Of a stretch of DNA of 34,061 nt, positions 8,877 to 15,278 are shown one piece after another (position 1 is the first letter of the stretch; the number at the start of each line of letters is the position of its first letter). The DNA is from Leptolyngbya sp. (lineage in GTDB: Bacteria > Cyanobacteriota > Cyanobacteriia > Leptolyngbyales > Leptolyngbyaceae): NCBI GenBank assembly GCA_003249025.1, contig QBMH01000027.1, positions 1-34,061 on the forward strand. Direction: 5' to 3'. Below the pieces are notes generated by a model. It was not told the origin of the DNA, ran no database searches, and worked only from the letters and a program-made list of their open reading frames with translations. The translations under genes were made by a program, and so were the position numbers.

Positions 8877-10532
8877 ATGCCGTTACCTGAAAGCCCCTAT
8901 TTGAGTTTGGCAGTGACCCCGTTACAGATTTCTGGCGCGGCGCATTTCGCAATTCACGTGACCAAAGCGCCTTACCCCGGTGGGCTTGCCCTGCACAATT
9001 GCGTTTGGACTAATTCCCTCAGTCAATTGTGGCAACTGTGGCAGGAAATGTTTTTCACCCACCCGCTGCCACCCTACCCACTTGAGCAGACAACCCTACC
9101 CGATGCCCTAGACTCCAATCAACCGGGAGGGATGTCGGCGCGCTTGATGCAAACTTTGGGTGTGAGCCTGTGGCAATGGTTGTTCGATGGCTCAATTATG
9201 GTGAGCATCAATCAAAGTCGTGGGATTGCGATCGGGCAGGGACACCCGCTTAGATTACAGCTTGAAATCCGCGATCCCATGCTCATCTCCTTGCCCTGGG
9301 AAATTATGCAAGAAGCTCCCGGCACTCCCGCCATTTCCCTAAGCCAACACATTTTGTTTAGTCGCACCACGAGCGATGTTTCTGCATTGCCGCCCTCCCG
9401 TCCTGAAAGCGCGCTCAAAATCCTGCTCGTTCAGGGACAAGCATCCGATGTTAGCGGCACAGGGCTTAGTAATGATGCTCTACCCATGCTGAAGCTGGAG
9501 CAAGAAGCAGACCTGTTAGCACAAGTGCTAAAAAGTTCTGGCAACTCAGGCATTGGCGGTTCTAAGACAATTCCTTGTGAAGTCCGTACGCTGATTCAAC
9601 CCACTCCGATTGAACTGATTCAGGCACTTGAAACGCGCCATTACAATGTTTTGTTTTACGCAGGACATGGGATGCCGGGTCCCGATGGAGGGGTGTTGTT
9701 CGTCCGTCCAGATATGCCCCTGAATGGCACAGAATTAGCTCAGGTGTTGACTCGATGCCAAGTAAAACTAGCGGTATTCAATGCCTGTTGGGGTGCCCAA
9801 TCTGACCATTACTATCGCACCGATGCAACCATGCCGGGGGGGAAAATATCCCAACCCATGCCCCGCAGTAGCCTTGCCGAGGTGCTGATTCATCATGGGG
9901 TGCCAGCCGTGTTGGGGATGCGGAACTCCATTACGGATCAAGAGGCGCTGAGTTTTATTCAAGAACTGGCAAAAGCGTTAGCGGAACGGAAACCCATTGA
10001 TCAGGCAGTGGCGATCGCCCGTCAACATTTGCTAGCAGTGTACAAATTTAATCAGCAGGCTTGGACATTGCCCGTGCTTTACATGCATCCTGAGTTTGAT
10101 GGAGAACTGCTGACCCCGATCGCCGCCGTTACGCCTGGACATACTCAAATTGGCGCAGAATCATCGTCTTCCGTTGCCTGTTTGCGATCGCTGCAAGATA
10201 ACCGCGTTTGGCAAATTCGGGGCGGATACATGACGATCGGCAGAAGCCCAGACAACGATCTGATTTTGCGAGAAGAGGAAGCGGGTGCCTCTCGTGAACA
10301 CGCCATGATTCTACGGCGAGAAAGCCAAGAAACGTTGGACGATGCCACTTACTTTCTCCGAGATGTTTCTCGCTTTGGCACCTGGGTTTCCCTGGCAGAT
10401 AAGGGATGGCAAAGAGTGCATCAACAGGAAGTTCTGCTGCTGCCAGGAAGCCAGATAAAATTTGGCAGTTCTCAAAATAATCCCCTAGAGTTTACGATTT
10501 TCAGTCCACCGGAAGCCCCACCATTCAGCTAG
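8877..10532 (+). CDS. CHAT-domain (caspase-like) protein fused to a C-terminal FHA domain
   Basis: This 551-aa protein joins a CHAT domain, the caspase/HetF-type cysteine protease fold, to an FHA phosphothreonine-binding domain. The CHAT core spans about 150-410. Its predicted His-Cys dyad is His264 in YAGHGMPG and Cys304 in FNACWG, followed by AVLGMRNSITDQEA and the usual YM-HP ending near residue 400. The FHA domain spans about 440-540, with the binding motifs GRS (GRSPDND) and SREH intact, and a downstream GTWVS corresponding to the canonical G-T region. The N-terminal ~140 residues resemble the N-terminal part of many cyanobacterial CHAT proteins. ATG 8877 has no clear Shine-Dalgarno. It lies 103 bases after the PP2C phosphatase and 10 before the SUI1-like gene. 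Partner phosphoprotein and substrate are unknown. Confidence 0.88.
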   Translation: MPLPESPYLSLAVTPLQISGAAHFAIHVTKAPYPGGLALHNCVWTNSLSQLWQLWQEMFFTHPLPPYPLEQTTLPDALDSNQPGGMSARLMQTLGVSLWQWLFDGSIMVSINQSRGIAIGQGHPLRLQLEIRDPMLISLPWEIMQEAPGTPAISLSQHILFSRTTSDVSALPPSRPESALKILLVQGQASDVSGTGLSNDALPMLKLEQEADLLAQVLKSSGNSGIGGSKTIPCEVRTLIQPTPIELIQALETRHYNVLFYAGHGMPGPDGGVLFVRPDMPLNGTELAQVLTRCQVKLAVFNACWGAQSDHYYRTDATMPGGKISQPMPRSSLAEVLIHHGVPAVLGMRNSITDQEALSFIQELAKALAERKPIDQAVAIARQHLLAVYKFNQQAWTLPVLYMHPEFDGELLTPIAAVTPGHTQIGAESSSSVACLRSLQDNRVWQIRGGYMTIGRSPDNDLILREEEAGASREHAMILRRESQETLDDATYFLRDVSRFGTWVSLADKGWQRVHQQEVLLLPGSQIKFGSSQNNPLEFTIFSPPEAPPFS

Positions 10533-10542
10533 TCAGATTCTT

Positions 10543-10899
10543 GTGATTAAAAAGAAAACTCCTAATCCCAACCCTACCGAGCGATTCATCTATCGCGAAT
10601 TTGGTGCCTCCGAAAACCCAGAGGCATTACAGCGAGGTGTTCCTGATTTGCCTCCTAATCAGCAAAGCCCACGGGTAGAAACCTCTAGCAAAGGTCGCAA
10701 AGGAAAAACCGTCACCATCATTCGCGGTTTTCAGGCAAGTCCAGACACCCTGACCGACCTGCTAAAAAAACTTAAGAATCTGTGCGGTGCAGGGGGCACC
10801 CTCAAGGATAATGAACTTGAAATTCAAGGGGATCATAAGCAAAAGATTGTTCAACACCTACAGCAGCTTGGCTATAAAGCAAAAGCAAGCGGCGGTTAG
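10543..10899 (+). CDS. SUI1/eIF1-like translation initiation factor (YciH family)
   Basis: A 118-aa protein of the SUI1/eIF1 family, which in bacteria (YciH) is proposed to influence start-codon selection on the 30S subunit. The SUI1 core is visible from about residue 52: GRKGKTVTIIRGF, then LKKLKNLCGAGGTLKDNELEIQGDHKQKI and a final LQQLGYKAKASGG. The ~50-residue N-terminal extension is hydrophilic and probably disordered. The start is a GTG at 10543, 10 bases after the CHAT-FHA stop, so it is likely co-transcribed. Interestingly, a factor known for start-codon discrimination itself begins with GTG. Confidence 0.9.
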   Translation: MIKKKTPNPNPTERFIYREFGASENPEALQRGVPDLPPNQQSPRVETSSKGRKGKTVTIIRGFQASPDTLTDLLKKLKNLCGAGGTLKDNELEIQGDHKQKIVQHLQQLGYKAKASGG

Positions 10900-10977
10900 T
10901 GAGTGGATGAGTGCCAGTTGCATCTACTCCTCTTCCTCTACTTCCATAAGTAAATGGACAGAATTATTTGCCGTCGC

Positions 10978-11036
10978 GTTTCGACTCCGCTCAACGCTCA
11001 AGCCCAGTTTTTTCGCGGGTTGAGCGCAGCCGAAAC
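10978..11036. repeat. Inverted repeat (cyanobacterial hairpin repeat)
   Basis: GTTTCGACTCCGCTCAAC (10978-10995) is matched by GTTGAGCGCAGCCGAAAC (11019-11036): two 18-bp arms with two mismatches around a 23-bp spacer. Sequences of this type (TTTCGACT...CGCTCA inverted) are dispersed in many cyanobacterial genomes. It may act as a bidirectional hairpin after the SUI1-like gene. It lies in a 238-bp gap. Confidence 0.65.
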
Positions 11037-11063
11037 CCAAACCTCACAGTGAATTTAATTTTG

Positions 11064-11125
11064 CCCTCCTACTTACTCCCTCACCCCTCTACTCCTCCAC
11101 CCTTTCACCCTCTTCCCGTCCCTTC
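11064..11125 (+). repeat. C/T-rich low-complexity tract
   Basis: About 60 bases are almost purely pyrimidine on the + strand, built from irregular CCCTC / CTACTCCT / CACCCT units, ending just before the Shine-Dalgarno-like GGAG of the next gene. Similar irregular repeats occur between other genes here (22209-22300, 26829-26900). Confidence 0.55.
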
Positions 11126-11137
11126 CGGAGCCATCCC

Positions 11138-12547
11138 TTGACCGACACCATCACCCGCGTTCAGCCCCCTTTAGAGTTTCTTCCGCCTGCGTTTAATCCT
11201 TTAGTGCGGCAGGTCGTAAGTTGGGCCTTTCCGTTTGTGATTCGCTCTCAAACGGCGGTGCGCCAGATTGTGGCAGAAAACGTGAAAACGCTGGTTGATT
11301 TGTATCGCCAGTTTCAGGATGGCAAGATTCGGTTTTTACTCGCGTTTCGTCATCCCAGTGCCACCGATCCCTATTGCGTCGGGCAGTTGATCTGGAGATT
11401 GGTGCCTCAAGCTGCCAAACAGCAGGGAGTTTCGCTGAAACGCCCGGTGCATTCTCACTTTATGTACGATCGCGGCATTCCGATTTGGGCGGGTTCATGG
11501 GCTACTTGGCTTTACCCAAGACTGGGCGGCGTTCCGATTCGTCGCGGCAAGATTGACCTAATGGGGCTGAAAACTGCCCGAAATATTTTTGCCAATGGGG
11601 ATTTTCCCTTAGCGGCTGCGCCTGAAGGGGCGACCAATGGACACAACGAGATTATTAGTCCACTGGAACCGGGAGTGAGCCAGCTTGGTTTTTGGTGCGT
11701 GGAAGATATGGTGAAATCGGGGCGATCGGAGCAAGTTTTCATCTTGCCAGTTGGAATCGAATATCGCTATGTCACGCCTCCCTGGGCAGCAGTGGAAAAA
11801 ATTATTACGCAACTGGAGATAGACACGGGCATAGAAACCCCAGAAATGAGCCAATCACAACGATTAGATGAGACACTTCTCTACAAGCGCCTGTATCACT
11901 TGGGTGAACACCTTTTATTAGTGATGGAAGGCTTTTATACGCGCTTTTATCACAAGGCTTTATCGATGCCTCATAAAGCTGGCAAACCTGACTCTCCCTC
12001 TCTACCGTCATCTGATGAAGCTTTTTCGGATCGGCTAAATGCTTTATTAGATGCAGCTTTACAGGTCGCAGAAGATTATTTCAACCTACAACCCAGAGGC
12101 AGCTTAATCGATCGCTGTCGTCGATTGGAACAAGCTGGGTGGGATTGCATCTATCGAGAGGACATCAAGCTTGAAACGGCTTCTCCGCTTGAAAAAGGGC
12201 TAGCCGATCGCGTGGCGGAAGAAGCCGATTTGCGCGTGTGGCATATGCGACTGGTGGAAAGCTTTGTGGCAGTTACGGGCAATTACGTCAGCGAAAAACC
12301 GACTATTGATCGCTTTGCCGAAACAACGCTGCTGGTTTGGGATATGGTTTGCCGGATTAAGGGCGGAAATCCATTTGAACGACCGAAATTAGGCGAACAA
12401 AAAGCGTTCCTCAAGATTGGTGACCCGATTTCTGTCTCCGATCGCTGGGATGCTTATCAGGGTGGGCGAAAAAATGCGAAACAAGCCGTTGCAGATCTGA
12501 CTCAAGATTTGCAAATTGCTTTGGAAAGTATGATGCCGAAACAGTGA
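11138..12547 (+). CDS. PlsC-like acyltransferase family protein
   Basis: This 469-aa protein belongs to the glycerolipid acyltransferase (PlsC/LPLAT) superfamily, which transfers acyl chains to lysophospholipids or related acceptors. The catalytic HX4D motif is at HPSATD (residues ~76-81). It is followed by GVPIRRGKIDLMG (block II-like), AAPEGATNGHNE (block III, with the EG-T-NG phosphate-binding motif) and PLEPGVSQLGF (block IV). It is longer than a typical 1-acylglycerol-3-phosphate acyltransferase (~240 aa) because of a ~200-residue C-terminal region rich in charged helices that I do not recognise. The start is a TTG at 11138, with CGGAG about nine bases upstream; no upstream in-frame ATG was seen. 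It converges on birA. The exact acceptor is unknown. Confidence 0.8.
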   Translation: MTDTITRVQPPLEFLPPAFNPLVRQVVSWAFPFVIRSQTAVRQIVAENVKTLVDLYRQFQDGKIRFLLAFRHPSATDPYCVGQLIWRLVPQAAKQQGVSLKRPVHSHFMYDRGIPIWAGSWATWLYPRLGGVPIRRGKIDLMGLKTARNIFANGDFPLAAAPEGATNGHNEIISPLEPGVSQLGFWCVEDMVKSGRSEQVFILPVGIEYRYVTPPWAAVEKIITQLEIDTGIETPEMSQSQRLDETLLYKRLYHLGEHLLLVMEGFYTRFYHKALSMPHKAGKPDSPSLPSSDEAFSDRLNALLDAALQVAEDYFNLQPRGSLIDRCRRLEQAGWDCIYREDIKLETASPLEKGLADRVAEEADLRVWHMRLVESFVAVTGNYVSEKPTIDRFAETTLLVWDMVCRIKGGNPFERPKLGEQKAFLKIGDPISVSDRWDAYQGGRKNAKQAVADLTQDLQIALESMMPKQ

Positions 12548-12582
12548 AACCCTAACGCCCTCTCCCAGAGCGGTAGAAGACT

Positions 12583-13401
12583 TTAATACTGAATAATCCG
12601 CCCTGATGTAAAGGCGCGAGTGACTCCATTGAGCGATCGCACTAATAACCTGCCCTGATCGTCAAACCCCATGGCTTGCCCTGAAATCAATTCTCCATTC
12701 AGATCAATAGTCACGGAGCGATCGCGCAATCCATCGCGTTGATGCAGTTCGGGAAATAGCGGCACAATCCCAGAAAATTGAGTTGAGTCACATTTTTGTA
12801 CAATAATATCTCGCACCTGCATTAGATAGTGCCGCGATCGCTCTAGTAAAGCCAATTCTTCTGGTACTACATTAGAGATTTCATGGAGGCTAATCGCGTT
12901 GCCGACCTGATCTGGCGCTAACCCCGCTTGCACAAAATCCACACAGCGATTAATTCCAATGCCCACGATAACCCGTGTTTGTCCAGAGCGACTTCCAGAA
13001 GCTTCACACAAAATTCCTGCCGCTTTACGTCCTGCAATCAACACATCATTTGACCACTTCAAGCGCAATTTTCCGCGTTGGTCGGCGAGCAAATCCTCAA
13101 TAGCATGAATCACCGCTAACCCGATGACCAAACTCAAGCCTGATAGCTGGGCAATGGGAAAATCGAGAATAAAACTTACGGTTAATACACCCGTTGGAGA
13201 ATGCCAAGTGCGCCCATGCTGTCCGCGTCCTGCGGTTTGATGGCGCGTAAACACAACGGCACCATGGGGCAAGCGATCGGCGTGCGCTGTTGCCCATGTG
13301 TTTGTGCTAGAGCAACTATCCACCCAATGCAGCCAGTCAGGTAGATTCCTTGGATCGGGATCGCCAGAAGTGGGAAAAAGAATTAAAGGTCGGCTGTACA
13401 C
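12583..13401 (-). CDS. birA: Biotin--[acetyl-CoA-carboxylase] ligase (BirA), single-domain type
   Basis: BirA activates biotin with ATP and attaches it to the lysine of biotin carboxyl-carrier domains. The 272-aa protein has STNTWA (~31-36), the biotinyl-AMP loop GRGQHGRTW (58-66), KWSNDVLIAGRKAAGIL (115-131) and VIVGIGIN. There is no N-terminal helix-turn-helix, so this is a group I enzyme without repressor function. The start is a GTG at 13401; the sequence just upstream gives no better in-frame start. It faces away from the guanidine carboxylase operon, whose product carries a biotinyl domain, across a 357-bp intergenic region; the juxtaposition is functionally sensible, though BirA also serves acetyl-CoA carboxylase. 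Confidence 0.93.
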   Translation of the reverse strand: MYSRPLILFPTSGDPDPRNLPDWLHWVDSCSSTNTWATAHADRLPHGAVVFTRHQTAGRGQHGRTWHSPTGVLTVSFILDFPIAQLSGLSLVIGLAVIHAIEDLLADQRGKLRLKWSNDVLIAGRKAAGILCEASGSRSGQTRVIVGIGINRCVDFVQAGLAPDQVGNAISLHEISNVVPEELALLERSRHYLMQVRDIIVQKCDSTQFSGIVPLFPELHQRDGLRDRSVTIDLNGELISGQAMGFDDQGRLLVRSLNGVTRAFTSGRIIQY

Positions 13402-13445
13402 GGAAGAATTGACTCGCTACGGTGTGGAACTATAGCCTGGTAAGA

Positions 13446-13475
13446 TTGCGTTATCTTTGAGTTTGATTATATAAT
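13446..13475 (+). promoter_or_regulatory. Candidate sigma70-type promoter for the guanidine operon
   Basis: A perfect -10 TATAAT (13470-13475) lies 18 bp downstream of TTGCGT (13446-13451), a plausible -35. Transcription would begin near 13482, about 45 bases before the riboswitch aptamer. Position and spacing support it; not experimentally known. Confidence 0.55.
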
Positions 13476-13528
13476 CAGCCAAGTTTTATCTGACAGACAT
13501 TTGAATAGAAATTGCACAGGAATTTGCT

Positions 13529-13648
13529 TCTAGGGTTCCGATTTAGCGGTTTTCAGCTAGATGACTGGTCCAAGAGAAGCAGCCCACTTGAGATCCTCAA
13601 ATGCAAAATCTTAAGTGAGTCACACGGCGGGAAAAAAGCCCGGGAGAA
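13529..13648 (+). ncRNA. Guanidine-I (ykkC) riboswitch aptamer
   Basis: The conserved elements of the ykkC/guanidine-I aptamer appear in the expected order: CTAGGGTTCCG at 13530-13540, CTGGTCCAAGAGA at 13565-13577, ACACGGCGGGA at 13622-13632 and AAAAAGCCCGGGAGA at 13633-13647. The family's known role is to sense free guanidinium and switch ON downstream genes. It sits in the leader of two DUF1989 genes and a urea/guanidine-carboxylase-type gene, the classic genomic context. The promoter lies at 13446-13475 and a competing hairpin follows (13635-13688). Confidence 0.93.
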
Positions 13649-13688
13649 CCATACAGGGTTAAGTCACTGTTGGAATCTCCTGGGCTTT
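13635..13688 (+). terminator. Riboswitch expression platform: terminator-like hairpin competing with the aptamer
   Basis: AAAGCCCGGGAGA (13635-13647), the conserved 3' part of the aptamer, can pair over 13 bp with TCTCCTGGGCTTT (13676-13688), with one G-U wobble and a 28-nt loop. This structure and the ligand-bound aptamer cannot form together, so guanidine binding should prevent it. The T tract after it is short (TTTGATATTT), so termination may be partial. The AGGAGG of the first gene lies 60 bases downstream and is not inside the stem. Confidence 0.8.
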
Positions 13689-13758
13689 GATATTTAAGTT
13701 AGTACTAAAACTTCTGGAGATTCTCAACTGAATTGTTCACCGTCATTAGGAGGCTTTT

Positions 13759-14508
13759 ATGGTGCAAGCATCTGTTTCGCTAGATTCTGATCTATCCAAT
13801 CCAGCCGCGATCGCCCCAGACCTGATTCTATTGAATGAAACCCTGCCGGGTAGTGCCTATTGGCATGGCGTAATCAAGCGAGGCAATACCTTGCGTGTGA
13901 CTGATCTGGCAGGCTCTCAGGGTGTTTCCTTGATTTGCTACAACGCAGATAATGCGATCGAGCGGCTAAATGTTGCGGATACTGCCAAAATTCAGTTTAA
14001 TGCTGCTCTTAAAAAAGGCATGGTAATTTACTCCGATATGGGAAGAATTTTGTTTTCAATTACAGAAGATACCTCTGGCTGTCACGACTTATTTGGAGGA
14101 TGTAGTCATGCTGTCAGTAACGCGGCAAAGTATGGAGATGGCGAGTTTTGGATAAACTCCCGTGATAACTTCCGCAGAGCAGTGACGCGATATGGTTTGA
14201 GCAAAAAAGATATTATGCCCAACATCAATTTGTTTACACGGGTCGCGATCGCGTCAGACGGCAAAATGAGTTTTGTCGAGGGGTGTGAGCAGCCTGGAAG
14301 TTTTATCGATCTTCGTGCTGAAATGAACGTGCTGGTGGTTTTATCGAACTGCCCCCATGTAATGCATCCCAGCAAGATCTATGAGCCAAAACCCATTCAA
14401 GTAAACGTTTGGAACTCTCCATCGATCGCTGGAGATGATTTATGTCGCTCTGCCAACCCCGAAGCCATTCGTGGCTTTATCAACACCGATGCTTTGTTTG
14501 CTCAATAG
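13759..14508 (+). CDS. DUF1989 urea carboxylase-associated protein, probable carboxyguanidine deiminase subunit (first)
   Basis: The 249-aa protein is a urea-amidolyase-associated protein of the DUF1989 family. In guanidine-degrading bacteria, two paralogous subunits (CgdA and CgdB) form the carboxyguanidine deiminase that converts carboxyguanidine to allophanate. Probable metal/catalytic residues are in EDTSGCHDLFGGCSH (Cys108, His109, Asp110, Cys115), and the family signature RYGLSKKDIMPNINLF and EQPGSFIDLRAEMNVLVVLSNC are present. It starts at ATG 13759 with a strong AGGAGG at 13748-13753, five bases away, in contrast to its neighbours. It is the first gene after the riboswitch. By length it fits the longer UAAP type (urea_degr_2-like); which of CgdA/CgdB it is cannot be decided by eye. 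Confidence 0.9.
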   Translation: MVQASVSLDSDLSNPAAIAPDLILLNETLPGSAYWHGVIKRGNTLRVTDLAGSQGVSLICYNADNAIERLNVADTAKIQFNAALKKGMVIYSDMGRILFSITEDTSGCHDLFGGCSHAVSNAAKYGDGEFWINSRDNFRRAVTRYGLSKKDIMPNINLFTRVAIASDGKMSFVEGCEQPGSFIDLRAEMNVLVVLSNCPHVMHPSKIYEPKPIQVNVWNSPSIAGDDLCRSANPEAIRGFINTDALFAQ

Positions 14509-14539
14509 TGTACTAGCCGCATTTTGTTAGGACTGAATC

Positions 14540-15181
14540 ATGACGACGACTATTGAACCGATTCTCGACCCCAAGACTGTTATATATGACGAGGTGGTTT
14601 CTGCTAGACATCCGTGGTCGCGGGTGATCCAGAAAGGACAGATTCTTCGGATTGAAGATTTGGGTGGCAACCAAGCCGTTGATTTTTTGGTTTACAATGC
14701 CGATGATCCATCTGAGCGCTACAGTGCCCAAGATACGACTGTTGCCCAAGGCAATCTTTATTTGAATACAGGTAGCAAATTGATATCAAATGATGGGCGA
14801 TTGATGATGACGATCTTGAAAGACACTTGCGGAAGGCACGACACATCTGGCGGTGCTTGTAGCTGCGAGAGTAACTCGGTGCGCTTTGGGCTGGACAAAA
14901 AATATCAACATGCCTGTGTCGAAAATTTTCTTTCGGCTCTAGCACCCTATGGGTTAGGTAAACGCGATCTGGTCAGCAATATCAACTTTTTCATGAATGT
15001 TCCTGTTTCAGAAGATGGCACCTTAGAAATTGTTGATGGTATTTCTGCGCCGGGTAGCGTTATCGATTTGCAGGCAGAAATGAATGCGATCGTGGCTATT
15101 TCCAACTGTCCGCAAATCAATAATCCCTGTAATGCTTACAATCCCACGCCGATTCGATTGATTATTTGGGATACGGTGTAA
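14540..15181 (+). CDS. DUF1989 urea carboxylase-associated protein, probable carboxyguanidine deiminase subunit (second)
   Basis: A 213-aa paralogue of the preceding protein and its probable partner in a heteromeric carboxyguanidine deiminase. The core motif is KDTCGRHDTSGGACSCESN (Cys97, His100, Asp101, Cys107, Cys109), cysteine-richer than the upstream protein. YGLGKRDLVSNINFFMNVPV and APGSVIDLQAEMNAIVAISNCPQ align well to its paralogue. ATG 14540 is 31 bases after the previous stop with a modest AGGA upstream. The two proteins share the same fold throughout, so they likely arose by duplication. Confidence 0.9.
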   Translation: MTTTIEPILDPKTVIYDEVVSARHPWSRVIQKGQILRIEDLGGNQAVDFLVYNADDPSERYSAQDTTVAQGNLYLNTGSKLISNDGRLMMTILKDTCGRHDTSGGACSCESNSVRFGLDKKYQHACVENFLSALAPYGLGKRDLVSNINFFMNVPVSEDGTLEIVDGISAPGSVIDLQAEMNAIVAISNCPQINNPCNAYNPTPIRLIIWDTV

Positions 15182-15258
15182 GGAAAAAGACTAGAGAGTG
15201 GAGAAAGGATAATCCTTGCTCCCTGTTTGGTTTTTTCAGCATTTACTGAGAAAGCGTT

Positions 15259-15278
15259 CATGTTTAACCATGTTTAAC
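15259..15278 (+). repeat. Tandem 10-bp duplication over the carboxylase start codon
   Basis: CATGTTTAAC occurs twice head to tail (15259-15268 and 15269-15278). The second copy carries the ATG of the carboxylase; the first carries an ATG in another frame that reads MFNHV and stops at TAA 15275-15277, overlapping the real start. Confidence 0.8.

Noticed and set aside
13440-13454. NtcA-like site GTA-N8-TTA before the guanidine operon
   Set aside because: The second half should be TAC and the spacing to TATAAT is about 16 bp rather than the usual 22-23, so it does not fit a canonical NtcA promoter.
15216-15269. TTG-initiated N-terminal extension of the carboxylase ([11 protein letters not shown]...)
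   Set aside because: The biotin carboxylase family begins at [11 protein letters not shown] (ATG 15270); the extension is untypical and includes the uORF/duplication region.
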